A stretch of 64,000 nucleotides of DNA from Actinomortierella ambigua (Eukaryota > Mortierellomycota > Mortierellomycetes > Mortierellales > Mortierellaceae): positions 31,586 to 95,585 of the forward strand of contig JAAAJB010000052.1 of assembly GCA_016098155.1 (NCBI GenBank). Direction: 5' to 3'. A program made the position numbers and the translations under genes. Positions within the stretch are counted from its first letter, which is position 1; each line of letters starts with the position of its first letter. Of the stretch, positions 44,501 to 56,182 are shown in pieces. A model generated the notes under the pieces. The model searched no databases. It was given only the letters and a program-made list of their open reading frames with translations, and was not told the origin of the DNA.

Positions 44501-46637
44501 GGCTCGGGTAAACGATCCTCGACTTTCACCCACACCACCCATGTCGTCAGCTACCGCACCAGTCGAATACCGTGCCCGCCGCTCGAATCAGCCTTCACCA
44601 GCAGCCTCTGAGCAACCGAAGCAACAATCACCACTGCCACGTCAACACCAACAACTGACGGAACTTGGGACCGATGTGCAACGCAAGGTGACACCTGGCG
44701 AGCGGTCTCCCCCATTGCATCCAATGGAGGCGAAGGAAGAAGAGACCCGCTTGGGAAAGAACGAAGAGAGCGAAGAGAGTGGCAGGTCAGCCAACAACCC
44801 TCCTCCAGCCGACACAACAGGCTCGACGCCGACACCTAGCGTTGCTCAAGCCAACCACCGCCCAGCGCCTTCTCCTCTACCTGCCTCCCATCCTCGGATG
44901 TACGACCGAGAACAGAAGGACAACACCACACCTGAACCCCGTGCGTCTGTTGCCATTGCTACTACCGCTGCTGCTCCCGCTGCTGCTCGCCGCGAAATGT
45001 CGCCTGCCCCTCCGCCTATTCGACCACCACTGCAACCCCATGCTGCCCGCTCGCAAGATCGCGGCGTCCATGGCCAAGAGGGATACTATTATGATGACGA
45101 GTACTACGGTAGCCGAAACCGTGATAGAGCATCGTCGACTTGGAATCGAGATGATTATTACCATCATCCTCGCCACTATGGTCCTCCATCATCTCGTCGT
45201 TCACATCCCTCCATGACTGCTGTTGCAGCTGCTACTTCTGGCGCCCCTGACCACGACGAGCACCACCGTGGTCATAGTGGTGGTACTCCCTACCCCCCTC
45301 CTCAGCACCCTTCGCACCGCATGCCGCCACCCCCACCGCCAGCATCATCTGACTACAGGGTAACAGACGATGGAGAAGGGCACGATGCCCATCGTCGTCG
45401 TGAAGAGTGGTTGGATCGTGGTCGGTATGAGATGAGCGATATGCAGCAGCTTGCGGCCGAGTTGGAGCGGCAGGGTCGCAAGTGGGATACGATCCGACGG
45501 GAGATCCGAATCCCGAGGTTGACAAGCCCGTTTGATGAGCATGAGCGTGAGCACGAGGGGGGAGATAATCGTGGTCGTATGATGGTTGATGAGTACCCAC
45601 AGACGTACCACCGTAGCCAGCGATTGTCGTATGGTTCGTCGTATGGAAACGGGTCTCGGCGCCACCCATCATCACCACCACCGCCAGCTCGCCCAAACCC
45701 ACAGTCGTCCTCCACTGCCATGTCTAGTAGTAGCCGTGCAAATGTCATGGCATCGCCACCTCTGCGATCGAGTGCGGGTGGTCGCCGTCGTTCATTTGCA
45801 GTGTCCGCTGGTGGCCCTGCTTCTTCGTCCTCTTCGCAGCCACCGGCGAGCTATCCTTCTCCAATGCAGCATCGATCGCAACCGCCATACTCTTCTTATC
45901 ATGATCGTCCGTCCTCTTCGTCCACTAGTTCGGCTCACCCAATGCCCCCAAACAACAATAATTATATGCGTTCGAGCCTCCAGCCACACTTTTCGTACTC
46001 GCACTTTGGCACGTCATCCTCGTTCTCGCCTGGCCAAACCGACCATCGCCAGGGTGCTGTAGAGGGACCTCACGCATCGAAGCGAGGCCGTTCGCCCGAC
46101 GCTACGGAGCGGGATGACGAAGGATCGTTTGTTGGGAACATTCCTAGCCACCCTGTGATCAGGAAGGACCATGGCCAATACAAAATGGGGGGAGAGGAGG
46201 AGGATATGCACGGTGAGCAACGAGGTCGCCCCATCGGAGAGCCGCACCCAGTATCAGGGCAAGATCAGGAACAAGATCAAATTGAGCATGACCATGACGT
46301 AGTGGTTGTGCAACATTCAACCAAGAATGAGGCAGAGCATCTCCAACACCAACACCGCCAACGGGAAGGAAACCAGAGCCGTCCAAAAGAAGAAGAGCGA
46401 GAGGCTGAGGAATTATTGTCACAAGAAGACATCAAAGACAGCGAAGGAGAAGCAATTGATGAAGGTCAGATGCGTGTGATGGCTGATCCTGACAACAACA
46501 CCTCCACTACCACCGCCACCACTACACAAACTCGACGCGAGACACCGCAGAAGGATGAACCGTTTGAAGGCAACGAGACGATGGTCATCTCTGCTGGCAA
46601 GGATGACAGCCAAGCAGTGAACACGAAGAGCGGATGA
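41583..46637 (+). CDS. large multi-repeat Myb/SANT-like protein, main exon
   Basis: Open frame of 1684 residues from a TGATAG acceptor to the stop. Three Myb-like helix-turn-helix repeats are clear. The first starts TDWKEEDAQYLVELIEKQF and ends QCRSKWKRI at about 41,800-41,945. The second starts IEWKPEDSDYLVELIQTKF and ends QCKSRWWRV at about 42,675-42,830. The third starts IEWKEEDSQFMFKMIEREF and ends QCMSKWRRH at about 43,228-43,380. Each has the spaced tryptophans of the fold. The rest is His/Ser/Pro/Arg/Tyr-rich and looks disordered. A nuclear DNA-binding role is likely from the repeats. I do not recognise an orthologue and give no target. There are no introns in 5 kb of coding DNA, unlike its neighbours. 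Confidence 0.85.
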   Translation, partial: PYQPASSARGDTRPTFVPPPPLPQGQRHPVARPPHAFKSKTLGHLARSTSAEVDNEVAIALASGRSIVSKTDWKEEDAQYLVELIEKQFPKGNIVWDWVGQQMADRGFTKNQCRSKWKRIRTKALLATEYGMKLKDAEENEIDDDDNDGKSAQKAILGLTKSLNDFGAVSDRPSSLLFSNRYQNRTASSSERPHRALPSRSQISSNHAPGRGGRYYLDQSHGQYDNDGEVDELWSDNEDTQVSGHQYRMSPPYPPAGGAATGVDPLRHEYPHHRHYTSTSPGSSRHGSLSEQGTSMPRTIFDYSHEPSSTHHHHPQHHHIHHRSKAPAATSASEVTVAVATSEGTGVTEEVLSEIAATPTSFGKIEWKPEDSDYLVELIQTKFKSRKVDWGWIAQQMEGRGYDKAQCKSRWWRVQHRSHNRNGSQGGNSIGTMTSSRGKRASMSQSDDASVHEDDRPATAAQAEEDESKSEARTRDYRQWGSAEYEDVNMAEEPVHPPVRSEDAQFSMPALGKSESQRGYRSATATGTRTTGTGPESPHTPSGPTQKHIEWKEEDSQFMFKMIEREFPVGNIVWSVIAERMASRGYSQTQCMSKWRRHLKSMKKSADEQTGMDIDADETAPAYQQHQQHLPHRPVDPQGGSSRPVSPHYDNDYEAYDSYRSRKRFNGSEQFQQHVATHFQHPPPYGHPSSSSSSNSSSRGAPIHYRSASGYSQHVEAEYDRYYDASGHHRFDSYSADQGHTRTGDNKQHDRYPSYGSEYTAFMEDGRRRMDRPRPSEYADDRDYYEHAGGRHRHFPPHPDHNSHTYPPRYPDVEPERSRSIDRRRDYHHYPQETQGDSDRYGASRMIADAGGMVSASHRGDFRPYNERDRYRYDIDGGGLYGQDDMSNPSKRAKRVQPNEYGPDDYYDSMTSYSYPPPPTSAFARRDGPPSEYNRRRERSSRLEQPYGRRSPPTALLARGHDLPETREHGDWEARVNDPRLSPTPPMSSATAPVEYRARRSNQPSPAASEQPKQQSPLPRQHQQLTELGTDVQRKVTPGERSPPLHPMEAKEEETRLGKNEESEESGRSANNPPPADTTGSTPTPSVAQANHRPAPSPLPASHPRMYDREQKDNTTPEPRASVAIATTAAAPAAARREMSPAPPPIRPPLQPHAARSQDRGVHGQEGYYYDDEYYGSRNRDRASSTWNRDDYYHHPRHYGPPSSRRSHPSMTAVAAATSGAPDHDEHHRGHSGGTPYPPPQHPSHRMPPPPPPASSDYRVTDDGEGHDAHRRREEWLDRGRYEMSDMQQLAAELERQGRKWDTIRREIRIPRLTSPFDEHEREHEGGDNRGRMMVDEYPQTYHRSQRLSYGSSYGNGSRRHPSSPPPPARPNPQSSSTAMSSSSRANVMASPPLRSSAGGRRRSFAVSAGGPASSSSSQPPASYPSPMQHRSQPPYSSYHDRPSSSSTSSAHPMPPNNNNYMRSSLQPHFSYSHFGTSSSFSPGQTDHRQGAVEGPHASKRGRSPDATERDDEGSFVGNIPSHPVIRKDHGQYKMGGEEEDMHGEQRGRPIGEPHPVSGQDQEQDQIEHDHDVVVVQHSTKNEAEHLQHQHRQREGNQSRPKEEEREAEELLSQEDIKDSEGEAIDEGQMRVMADPDNNTSTTTATTTQTRRETPQKDEPFEGNETMVISAGKDDSQAVNTKSG

Positions 46638-47058
46638 AAACATTTCGAGGAGAATGTAGTATTCTATTTCCATTTGTTTTTTTTTGTTATTTTCTTACTC
46701 TAGAACACAAACTTGTATCATTTGAACAACCCACGCAATCTTTTATAGCATATCTTGCATTTGTTTTATTTTTTTTTTCTCTCGCAACTAAAAATGTCAC
46801 TACAACCATGAAAGTGAATGTTGCAAACGGATGGGGTACCTAACTTTTACTCGCCCATTCAGATAGCTCACGCAATTATCAAATACATGGATAGCGACAC
46901 GACAATCTGACTATTGGTCTAGACACACAAGTCAAGATGGCGGAGTTGCAGGGGGGGAGGACTGCCCCACATGGAACATGCAGAAAAGTGCAGTTTGCTG
47001 AGCGAATGTAGCGACATCTGAGAATTAGTGTCAGGCTACAGCCTCACGATAAGGCTCT

Positions 47059-47183
47059 GTGACATTATCAACAGGTAGCAAGATTAAACATCCGAAGTAT
47101 CGGCACGAAAGGTCCTGAATGGGTAGGGTCTCTTCGTGCCGATACTTCGGATGTTAAATCTTGCTACCTGTTGATAATGTCAC
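47059..47183. repeat. 51-bp inverted repeat (foldback) beside an assembly gap
   Basis: Arms 47059-47109 and 47133-47183 are reverse complements over 51 bases with one mismatch, separated by a 23-bp loop. The right arm ends exactly at the run of N. It may be a small foldback or MITE-like element, or an artefact of a misassembled contig end. Confidence 0.85.
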
Positions 47184-47193
47184 NNNNNNNNNN
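47184..47193. other. assembly gap (10 N)
   Basis: Ten N followed by an A run. A join between contigs is likely here, so order and orientation across it are less certain. Confidence 0.95.
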
Positions 47194-50100
47194 AAAAAAA
47201 AAAAAAAAGAAGCCATCACTTCCTGAAAACCCCAGCAGAAATTAATGGAATGGCTATTAAGGATATAGCCACATGCCACTACCTGGCTCCAGCCTCAAGC
47301 AGCACTTGATCGTGGTAGGGGATCCTGGAATGACAAACACGTTCACGTTGACCAAACTCAACACGAAGATGAACTAGCTCTCTCGAGCATGTCACTCTTC
47401 AGTGGGACATCGATTTTCGTTGGAGTGGAATCAGAGCCGCTTGATCGAGAGCTGCTTTCTGAAGCACTATCCCAGACCGATACAGGAGTATCACAAGAAT
47501 GGTAGTCGTCTAGTGGACGGGTGATAAGTAATTTATGTATTGAGTTGTGGTCCTTTCAAGCACAAACAAAGACTAACCTTCCAAGGTTGTGTAGAACACG
47601 AAAAAAGTTGAGAAAACTCCCTTATCGACGGTGTTTTTTTTTTATTTTTGTGTTTGGGAAAACGAAGAAAAGGCTCCAAGTACCTTTGTTGTGAATGTGG
47701 TGCTGGTGGGAAAGTCTGTTAGCGAATAGGAGAGCAACAACCTGTCATTCCCTCCTCAATTTTCTTCTTCCTCTGCTCATTCCCTTCGACTTTATTAGCA
47801 TACACCAACTATTCGCCGCTTTCTTCTTTTTCGCCTTTCTGTTTTACTCGGCTATTTTGGCCCGTGTGAGAGAAGGATCGAGGGGGAAGAATAGGTGTAT
47901 CTCCTTCCTTCTCTCACCTCGCCCGCATTCAAAGCTAGAAAGTACATAGTCTAGTCGATAGTATCCCTGCGCTCTTGCTCTCTCTCTCTCTTCTCTCACC
48001 TGAGAAATCGACGATGCATGCATATTATCCCACTCGCTTGGGAGTCCGATACCTTTTTGGTGGTGCTGTCAAGTGTATGTAGTAGTCCATCGTGCCCTTC
48101 TGCTCCCCCTTCCTCTCGCCGTCTGTCATGCTTGACCAACCGCCTTCTCTCTTAACATACCCAATGGGTGATTGTCTTACTCTCCGTCGAAACCTCTGTG
48201 CTCATTTGCACTTGCATGGGTCCTGCAAGGTGTGAGAAAAAAATTAGGCGGTCGGCAGGAGGCCTAAAGCTGCTTTTGGTGTATCTTCTCCACCCTCCCC
48301 CTTCCTGTTTACAGACTCGAAGCATACCAAACTATACCAAACCATACCAAACAGATGCGTGGACTTTTTTTTAGCTTGTTATTTTGCAGATGGGTACTGG
48401 AGTCCCATGCGACAAACACAACTAAATCATATGAAAGTTCGAGGAGGCAGAAAAATAGAGCAAGAGGAGGAATTTTTTTCTCGAGCTCCATTCGACGCAC
48501 GCACACCTAAAAAAACAGTACACCTCGCGCAGTATTTTTCTTCTCTCTGCATGTCGGCCGAGCCATTCTACCACGTACAAGCTCATGGAGCTCGGTTACT
48601 ACGGCGTCTTTTCCTTTCGCTCGCTCAGAGCACCCACACCTTATTCAGTAGGTATTTTGCCATCCAACCTAGAACCTTCAAAGGGTCCTCTTTTTTTTTT
48701 GGAACTGAACTAGGGGTAAGAGGACAAATTGACAGAACGTTCTCATCGACACTCCATCGCTTAGCCTTTCCCATTTCTCTCTCTTCCCGTAACTCGTTTT
48801 AAATGGGACCACCCACAACAACAAAATTGCAGATGAACACAAGCGGGAGCTTGCAGTTACAATAATAAGAGTAAACAAGAGCTTTTCTCACCTCGTTGTC
48901 AAAGCGGGACAATGGGTCAAGGCACAAGGGCGAGACAGGACTGTTTTTATCAATCGATTCTATCGCCCCTCTCCATAGCCAAAACAACCTTCCTTTGAAT
49001 CCGGTAAACAAGTCAATGATTCATGTCACCCCTGGTCGGGCTAGAAGCATAGGAATATGGATCCGTCAATTGCCAGTGTGATGGAAAGCCTTTACAGAGA
49101 TGGGTCTCTAACGCCCCGCGAAACCCATGTACTCTGGACTCTTTTCGTGGTATGAACGGACAAGGTCTTAAAATAATCTATCTAGGAAGAAAAATGGCTG
49201 AGAGCGCCTACTGACCCAACTCATGTCGTCCAATCCTCTCTCTCTCTTTTCCTTCTGTTCCAACTGCCCTTTTTGCAGACCTTGGATCGACACTATTCTT
49301 TGGTGCTAAAGCAAGGTCGATCTCATTCGCGAAGATAAGTGGTCACCTTGGTCGAGAGAGCGGGGGGGAGGGATGGCGTGGGTTGCTCTCGCTGGTTTGT
49401 TGTTGTGTTCCATTGCCCTTTTGTTTTGGGTATTGAGGTGATATGTCGGAATTCTAACCAGGTGTATCCGACTCAATTGGAAGAAGGGGACATTGAGGCA
49501 TAGTCGCTCACAAAGAAAGCATAGATGGATCTCTCATGCAAGCCCAGAGGCAACACGTTACGCCCATACCAAGAGAATCCCCTCGTACAAAATGTACATC
49601 CTCTTCGTTCTGGTAGGCTTTTTCGATCCAAATAAAGCTGGGGTTGAATGAAACCTGCATGAGCTTTCTTCTGTGTGTGTGACAGTACACTAGGTACTGC
49701 TGCAAGAAGGAAGTCGCACATTGAAGGATGTGAATTAGTACGGGCGAAAGTGGTGATGGGTGATCCCTGTGTATTTTGTCCACGAAACCAAAGAGAGGTG
49801 GTAGCGATAAAGAGAAGAGAATGAGAGATATCTATAAATCGTGAGTATATGCACTTTTGTTTCATTGCTTAAAGCTATAGCGATGAAGAAATAGCAAAGG
49901 AGTAACACTTACTCATGGCGATCCCTCTCTTGAGGAGAATGCCGTTGAAAAGCCTAATTAGGGTTATTCATCAAATATTTTTTTGGCTTGTTTTGTTTGT
50001 TGGCATGGAGATATTGCTGGGAAGCCCGTACAAACAAAAAAAGGAAAGGCTTCTGGGGGGAGGGGGGGTTTCTTGTGTGTTCAAAAGGTGGAATGGGTTC

Positions 50101-51433
50101 TTCACGGAGACGTTGGGCAAATAAAAGAGTTTGTCATCGATATTCCTATGTTTCTCCTAAAATTACAATCTCTGTGGACAAGATGGATAAGAGGAAAAAG
50201 GGGGAAAGGGGGAGGAAAGAGTCAACATGGACCGAGCGCGTCCTGTCATGTCATGCCTTGTACCATCCTCAGTCACCCTTATTTTTTCTTGCTTGTGCCA
50301 AAGACACACAGAGTTTGCTTCTTGTCTCTCACCTTCTAGCCCAAGAGAGCTTTCGCTTTCGGAACTCTTTGGTCTTTGATGAGTCTGCTTCATCTTTTTG
50401 ACAAAAGTTCTTGGCGAAGAAAGTTTCCGTCCCCATGTGACTCTTCCTTTTCAGAGCTTTACAACCCAGTCGAAGAAAGACTGGTTCAAAAATAATAGGC
50501 TGCGAAGATAGGAACTAGCAATGGAGTCGGGGAAATTGACCTCCTCCCCCGCTTGTTTCCCCTCGCTTGTATCTCTGTCTCGGAAAAGTAACAGAGATTT
50601 GTGTGGATACCCTGTCGTGCATATTGTCGGGGAAGTAGCATGGAAAGCATAACACCACCTTTGCAAAAAGTTAGGGAGTTGCAAGCTTGTGAGATTCACT
50701 CATGTCAATGTTTACATTCTGGCACTCCTCGTCCTCATGCTACTCCACGAAGAAATGGCTCCATGGATAAAAAAGACTGGGGTGAAGGGGAAGGTGCACA
50801 ATTAAACACTTCAATGTTGTGCCAATGTTTGAAGTGTGTGTAACAATAGCGTTGCTTCCAGCAAGCAGGGGGACAAGCTACTTTTGCATTTTAGCAGGGA
50901 ACCGCGCGTGAAATAAAAAAGATCCCTTCCACCAAATCACTATCCAGGTCACTGTCCGCTCCGTGCGCCATTTGGGCGCACATGTTTAGAGGGCAAAGAT
51001 GAACAATGGATCAGTATTGCCCACTGGATTAAAAGCGAGAGTGGCTAACGGTCGGACCAGCTCGACTCATTCCACCCCATCCATCAGGGCAATCAATCAC
51101 TATCAAAATCATCAAGCTCTTAAGAAAGCAAGAAAGGAAGGATAGAGGGAAAGGAAGAAGGGAAGGTTCTGATGATATCGCGCCATCAACTCCCTCCACC
51201 TACCCAGGGCGATGTGCCCAAGTAATACTAACAGCACCTTTCACACACGCACCCCATCCACCCACCCACCCACTTTCATGCTCACTTGTCGATTGTTTCT
51301 CCTTTCAGTTGTAGTAACAGCTGTGTGTACAACTGCATCGTACCTTTTGTTATTTGCCTTGCTTGCCTTGTATTCTGCATCCCACCGTCATGTTCGTACT
51401 GTAGCTTGCTCACTCCCTTTATCCCCTCCTTTA

Positions 51434-51457
51434 TCTCTCTCTCTCTCGCTTTCTCTC

Positions 51458-51500
<43 letters not shown>

Positions 51501-51510
51501 CTCTCTATCT
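51434..51510. repeat. (CT)n microsatellite
   Basis: About 75 bp of CT/CTTT units on the plus strand within the pyrimidine-rich region ahead of the second Myb gene. Confidence 0.85.
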
Positions 51511-51626
51511 CGGCTTGAGGCAAGGCTATTTAGGCTCGCGTTCTCTGGGTCTACAGAACACCACATTCTCTTTCTTCATTCTCATTCACACCCTCATTCC
51601 ATCAACCACCACCCCTCCTCCCCATT

Positions 51627-51651
51627 TGTGTGTGTGTGTGTGTGTGTGTGT
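51627..51651. repeat. (GT)n microsatellite
   Basis: About twelve TG units. Confidence 0.85.
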
Positions 51652-53877
51652 TCTTGCTACTTCTTGCAAGTCCCCCTCTTTCTCCTGCAACGACCCCTTC
51701 CACGCGGTGAAGAGCCGCCACCATTTCCCCTCTTGATCATTTCTCCCTCCCCCTGCCCTCCCCGCCTTTCCTTTTCCACCCTCTTCCTTGGGGCCCTGAT
51801 TCCATTCCTCTACTGCTGCAACTTCATTCTTCATTGTTGTTCATTGTTCATTGCATTTTTTTTTCAACTTCGTATCCTCTTCCTCTCTTCTCTTGTTTGG
51901 CTGGCTCCGTGTATTATTTCAGTGATTGATGTACATGCGACAGGGCTGAAATTCTTTCTTTCTTTTATTTTTTTTCGACAGAACATCGAACGAAGAACCC
52001 TTTTTTTCTTTCATTGAATTGCAGTTCTTACAATAGTTCTGTACAAACAATCAAAGTTTTCCGTCTATTCAGCAAGGCCCAATTTTCATTTGAAAATCAT
52101 CCATCCGTCCACACCCCTGGGTTCACAGCCAAAAGAAACAAGCAAGGAAGCCCTCGTCAACAGCAGCGGTTTGAGAAACAAGAGAGGGAAAAACAACAAG
52201 CCAAGCTCTCTCTTTTTTTTCTCTCTCTCTCTTTCTTCTCTCCTCGCTTTGGTCAATCGCGATCCGATCCAACCTCGATCCTGTCCCTCCCTCCTCCACT
52301 ATCTCATCACCCGGCCCTCTCTCCTTGCCCCCCCTCCCTCCCTCAAGCGTCTTTCCCATCAGCACACTCGCTGTTAGTCCCCTGTTCTGTCACCTATCGA
52401 CTTACCTTCCTCACCAGAGAGAGAAAGAGGAGAGAAACAGACCGATCTCCACCGCTTTGGCCCTTCCATCCCTTCACACCCACATTCCTCCTCTTCCTCC
52501 TCTTCCTCCTCTACCCTCCTCTACCCTCCTCCTCGCCTTTCCGCTTTGCATACCCCCGCTCCTCCATTTGTCACTGTAACGAGGTAAGGCACCTATCACC
52601 AGTTATCATCACCATCATTACCACTCTCAGCTCCTCCTTTTTTCGACTCCTCCTCCTCTCTCTCCTTCCTTCCTTCCTCCCGACTGCTCCTCTTGACCTA
52701 CCTCTCTAGCACTCATTATCCCTTACCAACAACACCACATGCGCTTCTCGTGTGCCCCGCTGGAGTGTTGGGATGATCAAGCCATGAGGACAAAAGGAAC
52801 GGTTTCTCCCCACAAAGGTCCTCTGAAGACAACAAAGTAGCCTGTGGTACTGTGGTACTGTTGCTTTTACCTCCCTTCGAACTTTTTTAAAGCAAAAAGG
52901 TCATAATTTTCGCGTGATTGTTGGTTGTAGCAAGTTTTGGGAATCCTTTTTTATCCAATTCAGTCGCCGCCTCTTATCCGCGCCCCTCTCTCTCTCACTC
53001 CCTCACATCTTTTCCCTCCCCTCCAGCCCTCGAGAAGGAGAGACGCGTCTTTTCAGGATGGGACGAGCTGGATGACTTCTGGTTGGCTAGATGCTTGTGC
53101 CTGTCCCTGACTCTTGATTCTTGACTCTGGACTGTTTATTCAGTTGGATTCATTTTGGCTCAACTGCCAATCTGTTTCTCACCGAGATTGTTGCTTTCGG
53201 CTACCCTCCCCCCCCCTTTTCGCACTCGCCACGCTTCTTCACTGCCACCCACACCCACACCTCACCGCACATGGAAATGGGACCAATGTACTCTATATAT
53301 TACCTATCCTCCACAACCATCGCTCGCTGACCTTCTTGTTGCTACCCCCCCCCCGGGCACGCCGACATCCAACCGTCCCCCCACAATATCTCTCCTCTGC
53401 CCAGCCTTCCTCTTTCTCGTCCTCTCATCCAATCGCTTGGTTCTCCTGGGAGAAGGGTCTTGTCAGCTGGTAATTACCAGACAAACAGCTCTCCACATTG
53501 GAAACTCGGTTCGGCGGAAGGAAGTTGGCTTCCCTGTCTCTTGTGACTCGGGAAAGAGTGGGCCCTTGATGATCCCCTTCTCCCTCCCTCTCAACCTGCC
53601 ACCCTCCTTGGCCCTTTCACCCATTCTCTTTCCGTCGTCGCTTTGATGCATTATCAATGTGAGCCTCCCCATACCATACCTTTCCTAGGAAGATCCCCTT
53701 TCCTACCTCAGCCTGCCGTTTCCATGATAGTGTTCCCCCTCCCATCTTCCCATCATGAACTCTGAGACTGCTTCACCTAGCAATCGGTGCTCTCACAACA
53801 TCAATGCAGCCTCTTTATCACCTTTTTCCTCTTTAAGATGCTCAACAAGTATCGAGATTGGGCTAACTAGCTTCATT

Positions 53878-53952
53878 TCTCTCTCTCTCTCTCTCTCCCT
53901 TCTTTATTTCTCTCTCCCTCTCTTTCTTCTCCCTCTCCCTCTCTCTCTTACT
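53878..53952. repeat. CT-rich tract
   Basis: About 75 bp of CTCTCT and CCTCTC units on the plus strand. Confidence 0.75.
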
Positions 53953-54435
53953 TCTTTGTCTGCCCCTCTTCAGCGCTTGTTGTCTAAAGATTCCCGGGCC
54001 CCAGTGTGATAGTCAGCCAATCAACAAAGACGGGCTACTTCGCGGACTGCAAAGTTGTACACACCACCTTGTGCCTGTAGAACACCCTCCCTCTACCTTG
54101 TCTTTTCTTCTTTCAATTTCATTTTATCACTTGCGGCACCTATTTCCACTCACTTCATTCCACACCTCCATCTCTACACTTTCCCGTAAAACCCCGTTTG
54201 ACTTTGCCGTTTAATTTATTTTATATTTTATCTATTTTTTTAACCACTCGACCTGTTAACCAAGTTGCTTTCGTGGTCTCAGGAAGACGTCTTTCACTTG
54301 GCTACTCTATTCGGATCGTTTTGACTGCCCGTTGTCCCGTGGCAGCATTTGATCTTTGTGCCCATTACTGCGCCGTGCCCTGACACTGCCCTCCAAGTCT
54401 CACGTTGAAGGCTTCCTCCTCCCTCAAACTAAAGG

Positions 54436-54447
54436 ATGACTCTTACC
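54436..54447 (+). CDS. possible mini first exon of the second multi-Myb gene
   Basis: ATGACTCTTACC followed by GTAAGT, phase 0. Tiny first exons of this kind occur elsewhere in the window (TAM41, 24 nt). Splicing to the acceptor before 56183 keeps frame and implies a 1.7-kb intron. Unlike the first Myb gene, an in-frame ATG exists downstream and before the Myb repeats, so this exon is optional. Confidence 0.35.
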
Positions 54448-55642
54448 GTAAGTTGCACCCCTTCACCCCTTTTGAGAGCTGGCTAAATTTGGTTCAACGT
54501 GGAGCGGCACTCCTACACACACAGACATACATACACAATGCCCACACGCATTTCACAAACATCCGAGCAAAGTAGGCAGGTCGATCTCCGTCCATATCTT
54601 ATCTACTTTCCTTTTCTCGCAATCCTGTGTGTTGATGTTTCCTACTCTTTTTTTTTCTGCTCTCACGACTTGGAAGCACAAGAGCTATGTGCTGTTCAGC
54701 AGTTTCATTTTCGAGTTGCCAGCTACCTCTTTATCTCTCCTTTATCGCGCATTTCTATTTCCCGCTTGCTCTTCAATCATTCCCTCATCGATCTTCAGAC
54801 CCTTTTTTGTTATTTCTAAACGGCTCTGTTTTGCTTTCGCTATTGACCACTGGGAAGACTTCCGTCAGTGTTCTACGCATCTGTTTGATTGCTACTTCTG
54901 GGACATCGAAAGATACAGGAAGAGAGAGCCTTTCAGACCTTTATTGTTGTGCTCGAGCCTTCATCCTACTTTGCTCTCTTTCTATCAAACTACCTCTGTC
55001 GCCCAGCTACCATGGTTCTGGACACACCTCGCTCACCTCTGGAATTTTTTTGCTGCTGGGGTCGGCCGCCCCTTCCCTCTTTCCCCTTGAATTTTCCACT
55101 TGCTATGTTTGCTCGCCCTTTCCTAGTTGCAGACACTACTTATTCCATCCCTTACAACGGATGACGGAGAGGGGAGGGGGGAAGGAGACAAAGTACGAGC
55201 GATGGCAAATAGCGAACCACAAGAGTACACAAATATCAAGAAGGAGGGGGTGAAGAAGCCACGGAGGGGGGGGGGCTGGCCGCAAGAGTGGCCCAACGAG
55301 GCGTGTTGAGAAAACCAGGAGTGGGATGTTGGGGAGGGGGACAACAATACATCACAGAGGACATAGGACAGAGGACAGGACAGGACAGAGAGGAGGATAG
55401 CGTCTTTAGTTTTTGGTGCAACGAAGGACACCTTTTTTTTTTAGGTGTTGCCGGTCTGTTTGTTCTTTGACCGTCTGAACTTGGATGGCCCTCCCTCCTC
55501 AACGCGTGCTGCAAGGGACTTTGCCAACCCATTCCAGAGGCCCTTCGTTTGTGCGTTTTGTCTGTTTGGTGCCCTTTTACTTCTTTGCATTCCCTTTCCG
55601 TCCCCTTCCTCACCTCCCTTTTTCCCTGGCAGCCATCCAAGA

Positions 55643-55664
55643 ACACACACACACACACACACAC
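55643..55664. repeat. (CA)n microsatellite
   Basis: About eleven CA units inside the presumed long 5' intron or leader of the second Myb gene. Confidence 0.85.
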
Positions 55665-55697
55665 GTCTGTTGCTACTCAAGGTTCTCTCCCTGACCT

Positions 55698-55699
<2 letters not shown>

Positions 55700-55735
<36 letters not shown>
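55700..55735. repeat. (GA)n microsatellite
   Basis: About eighteen AG units, close to the CA repeat. Confidence 0.9.
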
Positions 55736-55739
<4 letters not shown>

Positions 55740-56182
55740 GCCATTAGACCAATGTATCTCTCTACCCCGCGTGTCCCACTTGCGCTTTCTGCCCTTTCTT
55801 TACTCCTCTCTCTCACACAATGGACCTCTCTCAAAGAGGAGAAGACGACGACCACCCTGGACCTTCGGAGGAGCCTTTCCGGCATTTCCTACTGATCTGA
55901 CTATCCAGTTCCACATGCACTCCTTCACTCTCACTCCCTCCTCCACCTCCTCCTTCCATCGCTCACCCTCTTGCCTCTCCTCCCTCCCTCCCCCCTTCAT
56001 TTTCTTTGCTGTTGCCCATGGACTGCAGCATCTCGTGTTTTTTTTTATCCTACCATATTGTCAGCCAAAGACAGACAGACTTTGGTGCATGCTGAATTCA
56101 GCTACGTAGTTCCACCTTTTCTTGCTTTAACACAAAGCCCTTTGTATTTTCTTCTTGTCTTCTATTCTTTCCACTTCTCAAG

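Larger units (their letters stand above)
46638..54435. other. 7.8-kb gene-poor region before the second Myb gene
   Basis: The left end is the 3' flank of the first Myb gene. It contains a foldback repeat and gap near 47.1 kb, then several kb without recognisable coding sequence. From about 51.4 kb the plus strand is heavily pyrimidine-rich, with CT, GT and CCT tracts continuing to about 54.2 kb, as in fungal core promoters and leaders. Short Ser/Leu/Pro-rich frames here are by-products of that composition. Confidence 0.5.

Noticed and set aside
49473..49865. 130-residue minus-strand frame with several Cys and His
   Set aside because: Cysteine spacing fits no zinc-finger class I know, and there is no exon or codon-use support.
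51286..52709. Long Ser/Leu/Phe-rich plus-strand frames
   Set aside because: Produced by CT and T microsatellites in a pyrimidine-rich region. No conserved blocks.
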